Assembly: GCA_040954595.2 (NCBI GenBank) | Contig: CM082577.2 | Span: 11,904,001-11,968,000 of the forward strand | Length of the DNA stretch: 64,000 nt | Direction of reading: 5' to 3' | DNA from: Balanoglossus misakiensis | Taxonomy: Eukaryota; Hemichordata | In this document: positions 35,201-45,660 of the stretch, one piece after another | Position numbering within the stretch: position 1 is the first letter of the stretch | Layout: every line of letters begins with the position of its first letter | The notes under the pieces: model-generated | What the model saw: only the letters and a program-made list of their open reading frames with translations | Database searches by the model: none | What the model was told of the DNA's origin: nothing | Translations under genes and position numbers: made by a program

Positions 35201-37020
35201 TCATGCATAAGCTCTTTTGTATCTCCACAGAGTCATCACGTTGGAGGATCTGAAGGCTGGACATTGGCCAGCAGATGGATCTGTGGTGGTGGTGATGGCT
35301 TTGGGCTGGACTGGACATGTGTACTGTATTTTTGCGATTGTTCGGTCATGCATAAGCTCTTTTGTATCTCCACAGAGTCATCACGTTGGAAGATCTGAAG
35401 GCTGGACATTGGCTTGCAGATGGATCTGTGGTGGTGGTGGTGGTGATGGCTTTGGGCTGGACTGGACATGTGTACTGTATTTTTGCGATTGTTCGGTCAT
35501 GCATAAGCTCTTTTGTATCTCCTCAGAGTCATCACGTTGGAAGATCTGAAGGCTGGACATTGGCTTGCAGATGGATCTGTGGTGGTGGTGGTGGTGATGG
35601 CTTTGGGCTGGACTGGACATGTGTACTGTATTTTTGCGATTGTTAGGTCATGCATAAGCTCTTTTGTATCTCCACAGAGTCATCACGTTGGAGGATCTGA
35701 AGGCTGGACAGTGGCCTGTAGATGGATCTGTGGTGGTGGTGGTGGTGGTGGTGATGGCTTTGGGCTGGACTGGACATGTGTACTGTATTTTTGCGATTGT
35801 TCGGTCATGCATAAGCTCTTTTGTATCTCCACAGAGTCATCATGTTGGAAGTACTGAAGGCTGGACATTGGCCTGCAGATGGATCTGTGGTGGTGGTGAT
35901 GGCTTTGGGCTGGACTGGACATGTGTACTGTATTTTGCGATTGTTCGGTCATGCATAAGCTCTTTTGTATCTCCACAGAGTCATCTGGTTGGAAGTACTA
36001 AAGGCTGGACATTGGCCTGCAGATGGAGCTTCAGTGGTAGTGGTGATGGCTTTGGGCTGGACTGGACATGTGTACTGTATTTTGCGATTGTTCGGTCATG
36101 CATAAGCTCTTTTGTATCTCCACAGAGTCATCTGGTTGGAAGTACTAAAGGCTGGACATTGGCCTGCAGATGGAGCTTCAGTGGTAGTGGTGATGGCTTT
36201 GGGCTGGACTGGACATGTGTACTGTATTTTTGCGATTGTTCGGTCATGCATAAGCTATTTTGTATCTCCACAGAGTCATCTGGTTGGAAGATCTGGAGGC
36301 TGGACATTGGCCTGCAGATGGATCTGTGGTGGTGGTGATGGCTTTGGGCTGGACTGGACATGTGCACTCTATTTTTGCGATTGTTCGGTCATGCATAAGC
36401 TCTTTTGTATCTCCACAGAGTCATCATGTTGGAAGTACTGAAGGCTGGACATTGGCCTGCAGATGGATCTGTGGTGGTGGTGATGGCTTTGGGCTGGACT
36501 GGACATGTGCACTCTATTTTTGCGATTGTTCGGTCATGCATAAGCTCTTTTGTATCTCCACAGAGTCATCACGTTGGAAGATCTGGAGGCTGGACATTGG
36601 CCTGCAGATGGATCTGTGGTGGTGGTGATGGCTTTGGGCTGGACTGGACATGTGTACTGTATTTTTGCAATTGTTCGGTCATGCATAAGCTCTTTTGTAT
36701 CTCCACAGAGTCATCACGTTGGAGGATCTGAAGGCTGGACATTGGCCAGCAGATGGATCTGTGGTGGTGGTGATGGCTTTGGGCTGGACTGGACATGTGT
36801 ACTGTATTTTTGCGATTGTTCGGTCATGCATAAGCTCTTTTGTATCTCCACAGAGTCATCACGTTGGAGGATCTGAAGGCTGGACATTGGCCAGCAGATG
36901 GATCTGTGGTGGTGGTGATGGCTTTGGGCTGGACTGGACATGTGTACTGTATTTTTGCGATTGTTCGGTCATGCATAAGCTCTTTTGTATCTCCACAGAG
37001 TCATCTGGTTGGATGTACTG
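29271..37020 (+). repeat. Tandem array C: about 53 units of about 145-157 bp
   Basis: The unit order is TTTTGTATCTCCACAG, then AGTCATCACGTTGGAGGATC, TGAAGGCTGGACATTGGCC, TGCAGATGGATCTGTG, (GTG)n, ATGGCTTTGGGCTGGACTGG, ACATGTGTACTGTATTTTTG and CGATTGTTCGGTCATGCATA. Unit length varies in steps of three through the (GTG)n run. The base unit is 145 bp (3n+1), so open frames rotate and spurious frames up to 265 codons appear on the plus strand. Blocks repeat at about 452 bp (30.3 and 30.8 kb) and 1,478 bp (34.6-35.4 and 36.1-36.9 kb). The first and last units carry B-like variants. Confidence 0.92.
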
Positions 37021-37163
37021 AATGCTGGACATTGGCTTCTTGGTTTGGTGGATAGTGGACTGGTGGAACCCATTCTTGTGGGCACACATTGCACATCATA
37101 CACATAAATGCCTCAATTTTTGCATATAATGATGTACTTCTTTTTGTTTTGTTCTGTCTACAG

Positions 37164-37687
37164 GTTCATGATGTTCATTTGATCGACGAGAGCTCCATCT
37201 GAAATCATCAAAAGGAAGATACCATCAGAACTGACTTTGTCAACGAGATTGAGTCTCACTGTGCCGGGGGTGAGGGATCATGGGGGGTGCTTGGGCCCTT
37301 TCCAGGGTTAATTAATTTGGTATTGTTTGAAGAATTAATGGATTAAGAAGCTGCAGCTTCCAATTTCAAAGCCGATAGTTGGTGGGACTTCTCCTTTAGA
37401 TAGGGGCTCTCTCTGGAGTTTGGATCTGGAGAGAGCAATTGGCCGCCTTTGGGAAGGGGGCAGGGTCCTCTAGAGTAGGTGCCACCAAAACGGTCAAGCT
37501 TCACGCGCTGGTGGTGTTAGTACCGAAAATTGGAAGTTATTTTCCAATTTTTCGGGAACCAATGACCGTCCCCTTGTACCAGGAAAAAAATTGGATCGGG
37601 TTAAATATGAGTGAGATCGATTGGAATGGAGTCATCGTGCAGAAAACTGTTGGCAATGGCTTGAGGATCTTGACAACCACAAATCAG
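37164..37687 (+). other. Exon-like sequence after array C
   Basis: Bounded by a good acceptor (TTCTGTCTACAG|GTTCATG) and donor (AATCAG|GTAAAC). Its first half has stops in all frames. From about 37.40 kb one frame is open to the donor (WIWREQLAAFGKG ... NGLRILTTTNQ). It may be a 5' non-coding plus coding exon or a long non-coding RNA exon. No domain is recognised. Confidence 0.35.
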
Positions 37688-37689
37688 GT

Positions 37690-39255
37690 AAACATGTGCA
37701 GCTTATATCTCAATTTGACATTCCCATATGAACAAAATTGTGTCTTTGACACAAATGTTAAATGTACTGCACAGAGAAAATCTATTATTAGATGAGTTTT
37801 TGATCTGGCAAATACTAAATTATTCTCATGTACATGTGATCTGTTTTGCTGTAAAACAACAGGAGACATCCTTTTGGTAACAACAAAAATATAACTGTAC
37901 TGGCAGAAGAAATCTTGAAGTGCCCATTATTTTAAGATTTTGGTTTCAAGTGATTCATATGATTGCAATGGCTACTCAAGGGAGTTATCAAAATCAACAG
38001 AAATCCTAAATACAAAGCAGTACTTTCAACTTGGAAAATGTCGTCTGAGTGCAGATTATTCTTGAGCTGTATCCATTGCAAGTGATTGTAATTAATGCAA
38101 TTCTCATTCAATCAACTATAGTACATGTTTTATGCTTGTTCATAGATCTCGATGACCGAACATATCAATTGTGGAGAGTGGTCCAGTATTTTGATGCATT
38201 GTGATGGCAGAAGAAAACTAGATTTTCAAAGGTCAAGTTGCAAGTTCACAACATTGACCTGTGGTCTCACACCCTGAGCACAGTCTTGAGGTAAGAAACA
38301 ATACACTAGCCACTTATGAAGCAATTTCCATAGCAATGACTGAAGTATGCATAGGACATTTAGACTATTGAACGTGAGCAACTATAAAGAAATCTAAAAA
38401 TTTATTAAGCTTTGCCTATGCTCAACACTAGAACCACATCAGAATCCACTACAGACGCAAAATGATGCCGGAAGTAAAAAAAAAAAGAGAAAAATGTTGC
38501 AAGCTGTTTCAGTGTGGGGTACTACTTTTCTAGTAACCGTGCTGTAACTTAATACAGCAATTGTCAAGATAGTTCTCGTCACCAAAATCATTTCTCAACA
38601 TGGTGTCGTTTACCAGGTTCACACAGGGTAAAATTCGAAACAATTGTTGCCTATGTTAAACACAGAGAACTATTCCTTTGAGTCTCCTTGTATCCACACA
38701 CACAAAGTTAGGGGCTGAGGCTGAGTCCAATAGACAATGGGTTGCGGAGAGGTGTTAATCCTTACATTGGCTGGCAAGGCTGGCGTCTCAAATTTGAGAC
38801 ATTTCAGGGCCACTTATGCCAGTATATGACCTGAGATGTTTTAGAACAGTCTTAATGTTCCCTGTATGAGCCCCATACTTGGATGAAAACGAATGCATCT
38901 ATTAATTATTAATTTTAATCACAATTTGCCAAACTGATGACGTGACATGTCCAAAAAGCATGATCACAAAATCCAGAACGAATTCATCCACTTATGAAAA
39001 CGATGACCAAAGTATATAAATGAAATCCTAACCATTTTCATGTCACAGGAATGCCCTTGCTAGACAAAACAGTTGTCTGAAATTGTCCCCTTCTTCAGTA
39101 ACCTCTGCATCTATTGATGGAGTAACCATGAAACGAACACAATCAATCACTTTCCAGATAACATTTGGGCCAATCAAGCAATCAATCAATCAGTCTGTTT
39201 GTATGCGTGTAGTTTTCCCCTAAACAATTATCTTGTCACTAAAAAAGGGGATTTT
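37690..39255. other. No gene recognised
   Basis: AT-rich sequence with no long frames, apart from the dispersed repeat at 38.61-38.89 kb annotated separately. Confidence 0.5.
38612..38890 (+). repeat. Dispersed repeat, copy 1
   Basis: Shares with 59.84-60.13 kb a fixed series of blocks: GGTTCACACAGGGTAAAAT, ACACAGAG, CCTTTGAGTC, GGCTGAG, ATGGGTTGCGGAGAGGTGT, TCTCAAATTTGAGAC and GGGCCACTTA. Both copies have the same orientation. The internal TCTCAAATTTGAGA is palindromic. Likely a non-autonomous interspersed element. Confidence 0.7.
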
Positions 39256-39261
39256 GGCTGA

Positions 39262-39523
39262 ACAGTCTCTGTGCTTGTGTATTTTTCTGTGTTACCCCCA
39301 ACTGTCTTATGAGTTGCTAATCCAGAATACAAGCTATCGAATTTCTCATTGAGCCAGAACACTTGCTGACTGTGTTCATTTAATCAACTTAATCCATGGA
39401 TTGGGCATACAGATTGAGTTGTTAGCAGGTGCTTAATGGGATATTCGATAGCTTGTATTCTGAATTAGCAAATGATAAGAAAGGTGAGGGTAACACAGAA
39501 AAATAAACAAGCACAGAGACTGT
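39262..39523. mobile_element. Foldback element with about 84-bp arms
   Basis: The left arm (AACAGTCTCTGTGCTTGTGT ... CAGAATACAAGCTATCGAAT) is matched by its reverse complement at about 39,440-39,523. The arms differ at a few sites. The spacer of about 95 bp is non-coding. Confidence 0.7.
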
Positions 39524-39639
39524 TCAACAAGTAAGGTTTATTGGGGGGGATGCAGATCAGAACTCCGTTATTTATTAACTTTAATGCTTGCAGCCCCCTG
39601 TTATGTGGTGTCGTATACCATGTATGGTATTTTCCGATT

Positions 39640-40215
39640 TTTGGAAATTACCAAAAATATGCAAATTAACTGGAAGAATGTGAGATTGGTCAGATTGATT
39701 TGAAAATTGGTATACATGTATCTTATGTCAACCACATGCAGTCCTGTACGTTTTGAGTTAATATTATATTTTTTTTCTTTTTATCCATTTTTGTTTTTTT
39801 TCCACATTTTTGGTAAAAAATCTGCTTTTCTGAAAATTTTCAGTCGTCTTCTTTGAAATTTGGTATGAAGCTTATATAGGTGATCTGAGTTCCATATTTT
39901 ATTCAAATTGTTGAAAAATTTGCATATTTATAATTTTGTAGCAATTTTTGCCATTTTTGGACAAAAATTGTTTTCTCTAAAACCGCTTGTCAGATTGCTT
40001 TGAAATTTGGTAGGCATGTTCTTAGGTGATCTGAGTAGCCATAGTTTTGTTAAAATTGTTGAAAAATTTGCATATTCCTAATTTTTGCCATTTTTGGACA
40101 AAAAATGTTTTCTTTATTAAAATCTGCTTGTCAGATTGCTTTGAAATTTGGTAGGCATGTTCTTAAGTGATCTGAGTTACTGTAGTTTTGTTCGAATTTG
40201 TTGAAAAATTCATCT
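39640..40215 (+). repeat. Tandem copies of the AAACCGCTTG dispersed repeat (right of the arrays)
   Basis: Four or so diverged units contain GCCATTTTTGGACAAAAA, CTGCTTGTCAGATTGC, TTTGAAATTTGGTAGGCATG, GTGATCTGAGT and GTTGAAAAATTTGCATAT. Same family as at 24.3 and 46.8 kb. Confidence 0.75.
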
Positions 40216-40231
40216 ACAGCAATATTGAATT

Positions 40232-41215
40232 ATGCCGCATCGACAGTCAAGTGCTGATACTATTGTATGTAATCGTAATAGTCTTGTGGGGAGTGGCGTC
40301 AATTTAGAGTGGGCACTGGCAAATGGTCAAACTAAAAGAGATATTGTTGTTGAAGTCTGTGATGATTATTTATGTCGATCGGAAACAGGTTATTGCATGT
40401 TGATAGTGGTGCTGGCTCTGGCAGTGATTCAGATGTTGATCCTCCTGAAGTACTGGAGATGGGTGAGATTTTGTTCTGATGAAAGTGGTAGTGAAGGTGA
40501 TGCTGATTTAAAGTTTTCTGTTGTTGATGATCTGGCGGAAACTGATTTAAGAACAACTGAGATTGTTTGTGACCAGGGAGGGGGTTTTCCACACACAACA
40601 AACCACACAGCCAACACCTGCAATCACAGTGACACCCACATGTATACAGCAGAAAGTACACAATTCACAGTCTAGACCAACTCTTTGGCCTCAACAGCAC
40701 ATTGGTGATGGTGCTTCGGAATTTTCACAGGATATTGGTACTGAGCATGATTGTGGTGCGTCTGAAAGGCTTTTGCCCTCCACCCCCACCAAATTCTCAC
40801 AATGCAATTGGTTACTGATGATTTACTTTGGGAAGAGAACCAAGTAGCTGAGAAGCGATTTATTTGTAACCAGGGAAGTCTTCGGAAAGTATTTCCACAA
40901 CAGTGCCTGTTGAAAGGTTGTAGTTCTAATATTGTAAAGGTTACAGAGTATATATGCAGTTGGTTGCACCATAGTTATACGTTGGATGTGCAAATTGGGC
41001 ACAATGGAGAGTGGACATCCTCAGTCAGATGGCATAATTGCTATACACTGCAGTGTGTTAATGGCAAGTTCCAAATTTTCCTCTGGAAACAATTATAGAA
41101 AATTTTCTTTGTTGTGCCAAGCCTTTAATTTACTTTGTGTATCTGAATCACTCGTTTGTATACTGCTCCAAAAATTAATTGGTTCTGGCAGAAAAAACAA
41201 AATATGATGTTTAGT
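40232..41215 (+). pseudogene. N-terminal part of an uncharacterised transposase-like gene (frameshifted)
   Basis: After a low-complexity acidic/Ser/Thr-rich leader, one plus-strand frame reads VAEKRFICNQGSLRKVF, CSSNIVKVTEYIC and HNGEWTSSVRWHNCYT. Near 41,050 it breaks and another frame continues VLMASSKFSSGNNYRKFSL and LCQAFNLLCVSES. Near 41,150 it breaks again into a frame with INWFWQKKQ. In order, these match what I recall of a large unnamed protein family repeated in aquatic invertebrate genomes: a Cys-pair domain, a hydrophobic helix with SGNN, then a short linker before an RNase H-like core. That core follows at 42.26 kb. At least two frameshifts make this a decayed copy. Confidence 0.5.
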
Positions 41216-42262
41216 GCATTGGAAGTGTGACTGAAGCCATGCAAAAAACGAAAGCAATTTTTGTTTTGATGTTGAGGGTGACGCATCAACGTTTGTTGCT
41301 GTCAAATCCTTGCTCGATGAAAAATAGTTCCGTTTTATTACGAGTTTCGATGTTGTAGATTCTTTAATGTTCACAGAGACAGGTGTTGTGACGTAATGTA
41401 TACTTTTGAAGGTCATTGTAAACACATTAGTACACCATTTTTCGCGCAAAAGTTTCTCTAGAAGTTCGCTCTATGATTGTCGTATTACTACGCATTTTTT
41501 GCTGATTTATTCGACTTCGCTTATGGGACAGTGAAAGTTTACCGTCGGAACTCGCCTTGTACCCTTCGAAATTTCGTTCGTACTCGAAACTTCCTGATCC
41601 CAAGGCTTTTACAGGCCGCCAGCAAGGTATATTTTCAGTATTCATGGAGTTGTGAACTTTGTATTTTCGTCCAGATCAAACTCTGATGAGTTGCTGATTC
41701 ATCGTCTCCATCAATCACGTACACAATGGTACATCCATCGAACTGTGTTGATGTTTCCTCAGATCCGTGTTTCGATCTCGATTAGACGTTTTGTATTTGT
41801 ATTTACGTTTCAGTTTTTACGGTCTAAGATCTATGTGGTCTTTATGGTGTTGGTTTATTCGAAACCTCGGTGTTTTATTTTGAAGTCGTGTAAAGTCTTA
41901 CTACGGTCGTTTCAAGATCTGGTCGCCTATGTAGCGATCACTCTATCGATTGATGAATAAAACCTGAAGACCTAGTTGCAATGATTGTAGCGGGTGCTGC
42001 TTGGTTGACTGGTGTGTTCGCAGCATAACCGCTATAAGGCCTTGTGTGTAATTTACCAATCAACTTTCCGTCGACAACTCAGTTACGGTGTTTAACTCTT
42101 ACCTCCAATAAAATTTGAAAACCGAACGGGCTGCATCCCCTGCAAAACACCTCTGACGGCCAAATTCCATTGCAGCTACCGAAGACCCGTATACGAAACT
42201 CGTCTCACAGACTTGAACCTTTCGAGAAAGCTTTGGCGGTCACAGGAAGGTTGTGTTTCTAG
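41216..42262. other. No gene recognised (intron-like or inserted sequence)
   Basis: Separates the N-terminal and core parts of the transposase-like gene. Several 60-100 codon frames on both strands lack motifs. It is more GC-balanced than the surrounding exons, so part may be an insertion. Confidence 0.35.
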
Positions 42263-42505
42263 CAGGGGATGGCAGAAGTGATTCACCTGGATTCTCCGCA
42301 CAGTATTGTTCTTATACATTTATGGAGAATAGGCTGGGCTATTTATTGCATAGTGTTCTGACTGACAAGCGAGAAGTAGCCCTAAAGAGTCCAGTAATGG
42401 AAACACACGCCTTCAAGAAAGCTTTGTTGCTCCTGATGGAAAACTTAAATGTGCAGGAAGTACATGTAACCACAGATGCTAGTTCACAAATTATGTCTGT
42501 GATGA
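42263..42505 (+). pseudogene. Transposase-like core exon (GDGRxDSPG / TDAS)
   Basis: The exon lies between GTGTTTCTAG|CAGGGG and ATGA|GTAAGT and is fully open. It begins AGDGRSDSPGFSAQYCSYTF, then DKREVALKSPVMETHAF, then VQEVHVTTDASSQ. The first Asp in GDGR and the Asp in TDAS sit where an RNase H-like DDE/DDD fold would carry its first two catalytic acids at the ends of beta strands. This order is characteristic of the unnamed multicopy family mentioned for 40.23 kb. The catalytic assignment is inference. Confidence 0.6.
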
Positions 42506-43214
42506 GTAAGTTGTATACCTTGGTAATTGGCCTTAGGCTTGAAATGTGCATATGCATGGTACATAATTTGGTGATAAGATCCAGTAAAATGACATTTTTA
42601 TTTTCAGTACATTACACATTGCAGTACTATGAGTTGCATCATTATTGTACAATAATATGTTTAGGCCAGGAAGAAAAATAAATTGTTCATCGGAATCGCC
42701 GCTTCTACTTTGGCTGATTTGGAAAAAAAAATTTTTTTGGATCTCGGCAAATATTCTACTTCCGTATTACAAAATTCTTAGTCACTGCCACTGGTGGCCA
42801 GACTATGTTGTGCAAACACCAACTGTAAAGTTAATTGCCTATGTTATTGTTGGGAAATATAGTATTGAATTGAGTTACAAGTACATGTATCAGTGTTTTT
42901 GTCTGAGATATTTCTGGTAAAAAGGGAAACAATTATCTCACCTTGTCGGCATCTGTGCAAATATGCCAGAGAACCGCATTTACCTTCAGCCTAAAAAAAA
43001 AAAAAAAAAAATATTCACTCCTGCTCCTGGAACTTGGTCCAAAAAATCCGATGAACAAGACTTTTTTTCTCTCTGGCCTTAAATGAATTTTTTTTCAGCA
43101 TTCACACAGCATATTTTATGTTAAGTGCAAACCAAAACAACTGGAAAATAATCTTTGGAATTCAAAAGTGCTGTCTTATTTATTTTTATCCTTTTTACCT
43201 CATATCTGCCACAG

Positions 43215-43401
43215 AATAAATGGACCAGTATCCTGCATCACGTGACAGGGACTCATGAATGGTTTGGAGGTTCATGTGATCATGGTCCCATTGATGATTC
43301 CACTAAATTTCTAGATGCCGATTCACCACCTATATGAAAGCTCTTCGACAGATTGTAATGGACAGAAACCTTAAGTCATTAGTGTACTACACTAAATTTA
43401 G
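43215..43401 (+). pseudogene. Transposase-like exon (ILHHV..HEW), frameshifted
   Basis: From the acceptor (CATATCTGCCACAG|AATAAATGG) the frame reads NKWTSILHHVTGTHEW and GSCDHGPIDD. Near 43,335 it shifts to a second frame reading YMKALRQIVMDRNLKSLVYY before a donor (TTTAG|GTAATG). Both halves match consecutive parts of the same unnamed family, which next needs a conserved Glu/His block (FRHTG..E.FH). That block is not found between here and 46.43 kb. Confidence 0.5.
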
Positions 43402-43445
43402 GTAATGTTCATGTAAAGTTATTATTATGTGTCAATTTTTCTGAC

Positions 43446-44999
43446 ATGATATTGAGCTCCATGAATACACCCACTTTTTCATCACAAATATCTTCAGCAA
43501 TGACCACTTTAAATGACAATGAATACCCTTCCAGTCCGCAAAGCTACATTTCCCCACCTGCTTCAAGCCACCCTGCTGAACTGAAATACCAAAAGTTGTT
43601 ACAGGATTTTGAAACTCTGAAGGCTAATTACAATAAGCTTAAAATGGCATATGGTATGTTTTTTTATGAGCATTGCCTTTTCCACATTGCATTGAATGTG
43701 ATAACCCAAATCAGCCAAGATATTTAAGTTTGCCCATCACCTTTTTGGTGTAATACACAATCTGAAACGTTGTCATCAAATTAAACATTGACAGTTTGAA
43801 ATCCTATAGAAAGTCTGAGGAAACATGGGGAGAGATATTGGGTGCAGGGTTGAGTTACTGTGACAGTAACCAATTAATTGTCTGTAGTGTTCAGATATGT
43901 GCATGTTCCGTCAACTCATCAGATACATTCTCTTTTTGACTTTGAACATGAAAGTAATTCAAAGTCAATTTGCTTGTTAAGTTTTATTTTGGTTATTAGT
44001 GTGTCTCTAGCCTTATTTAGCTCTGTAATTGATGTAATGTTAAACATGAATTCATGTTAGTTGATTGGAGAGGAAATTCAAGACAGTTTCCAGAAATCTC
44101 TGGCAAGAATTGGTGAATAAATTACATTTCCAAATTTGACTTTCATTGACCATTTATTGTTTCTCTTGAACGGAACAGATGCAGAAAAAAAAAGAATTCT
44201 GCTGTGATATCTGTATCTTCAACTTTACAAGGACATTACACTCCCAAAAGAGGCATTCAGATTTCCAAGGCCAAATATGTAAGTTGTGTATAAGTATCAT
44301 TATTATACATCTGGCACCAAGCTAGAACAATATAATTTGGCGTGCATTAAGAAGCCATACGGAATTGGCCCTATTTGAGGGGCCTCCACTACACTCAGCC
44401 ACATATGTATTTCATGCATACATTCATTATTCATTTTAATTCCGTTCTTTCCATATTAATTAAAGGTCATACTGTCATCTGCCGAGCAGACTCTACCTGC
44501 AGACTACGAAGTGCTGGTGGGGTCACAAGTAGCCGTACCCAAAAATTGGATGCCGCAGTTTCTTGGCAAAGTAAAAGAAAAGAGCAAATCATTTGCTATA
44601 AAGAAGCTCATGGACGGCTTGTTTGAGCCAGAAGAGTTGGCCGGGCAAAACTCATCCACTTTCAAAGGGACAGAAAAGGAGCCTTTGGTTGAGGCAATTC
44701 AAAGTAAGTATACATATTTACAGTGTACTAGTATCTGTACACTCACTATTTCCTATTCTAGTAAAATTCAAGTTAATGCTAAATTTTTTGTCATGACAAT
44801 ATATTAACTCATGAATTCTCGCAATTTTATATACCAACATGTTAAGAATGCTTTCTTTCACATTTCAGTGTTTGGTTTGACCAAACTCGTCATGACAAGT
44901 GCTGAAGTAAATGCGGCATTCAACTCCAGATGTGGCACTTGTAAACGGTCGGTGAAATTGGGCCGTGTTTTGCGTGAAAACCAAAATGACAGTTGCTAA
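43446..44999 (+). CDS. Coiled-coil/BEN-domain protein, four exons
   Basis: The exons are 43,446-43,653, 44,179-44,278, 44,466-44,703 and 44,869-44,999, joined by GT-AG introns. Exon 1 has a Ser/Pro-rich start and a coiled coil (ELKYQKLLQDFETLKANYNK). Exons 3-4 hold a BEN domain: LVGSQVAVPKNWMPQF, IKKLMDGLFEPEELAGQN, then FGLTKLVMTSAEVNAAF, ending in a basic CGTCKRSVKLGR segment. BEN domains bind DNA and mediate chromatin or viral-factory interactions. The phases of exons 1, 3 and 4 agree. Exon 2 keeps the frame only if its A-run (44,185-44,193) has ten A; nine are present. The gene lies between the core and C-terminal pieces of the transposase-like gene, on the same strand. It could be a host gene or cargo. 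Confidence 0.55.
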
Positions 45000-45335
45000 A
45001 TGATAGCTCCAACCAGTACCAGAGGAGTTGGCTGGATACAAAACTGTTCAGCAGCCAACAGGACCAAAGGGATCCCCTCAGCATCCACAGTGAGTATACA
45101 TATCTACACACTCATGTTAATATAGTTGACATTTCAATGTTCTAGTAAAATACAAATAAAAAAATTGTTATGACAATGTATGTTTTAATAGACATATACC
45201 AACATTTTAAGAATGTTTTCTTTTCACATTTTCAGTGTTTGGTTTGACCAAACTCAACATGGTGACAGCTGCATTCAACTTGGGATGTGTGGACCATGAA
45301 ATTTGGGAAATTCAGTCGTATTTTGTTCAATGAGA
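45000..45335 (+). pseudogene. Partial tandem duplicate of the BEN 3' exons
   Basis: A second CATTTTCAG|TGTTTGGTTTGACCAAACTC at 45,236 repeats the exon at 44,869 with a period of 367 bp, and the preceding intron also matches. The upstream exon remnant (about 45,030-45,090, PEELAGYKTVQQP) and the last exon (loss of the TSAEV segment) are degenerate. It is a dead duplicate. Confidence 0.65.
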
Positions 45336-45660
45336 GAAAATTCAAATTTATTGTAGATTTTTCCAATCATTTCAATTTCTCAGTTTCCCATTTTTTTTTA
45401 TTTCAATGGAAGTAAAATTCAGATTTAGTTTAGATTTATTGTAGACTTTTCCAAATGTTTCAATTTCTCAGTTTCCAATTTTTTTTATTTCAATGAAAGA
45501 GAAATTCAGATTTTTTGTAGATTTATTGTAGAGTTTTCCAATCGTTTCAATTTCTTAGTTTCCAATTTTTTTTTTATTTCAATGAAAGAGAAATTCAGAT
45601 TTTTTGTAGATTTATTGTAGAGTTTTCCAATCGTTTCAGTTTCTCAGTTTCCATTTTTTT
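45335..45660 (+). repeat. Four tandem copies of about 89 bp
   Basis: TTTCAATTTCTCAGTTTCC or a one-base variant recurs at about 45,370, 45,458, 45,545 and 45,635. Each is followed by a T-run, TATTTCAATGAAAG and AGATTTATTGTAGA. Confidence 0.8.

Noticed and set aside
24561-37020. CRISPR array
   Set aside because: Units are contiguous and similar throughout with no unique spacers, unit length is far too long, and the genome is eukaryotic.
29281-37055. Dozens of 75-265 codon frames in array C on both strands, including His-rich minus-strand frames
   Set aside because: They arise because the 145-bp unit is 3n+1, so each unit is read in a new frame and only one frame per unit has a stop. (CAC)n on the minus strand of the (GTG)n tract gives the His runs. 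No frame is preserved when unit length changes.
40332-40661. 109-codon minus-strand frame rich in His and Gln
   Set aside because: Complement of the acidic low-complexity leader of the transposase-like gene; no independent support.
41427-41645. 72-codon minus-strand frame starting MNTENIPCW
   Set aside because: Composition is plausible, but there is no motif, no clear splice sites and no neighbour to support a gene.
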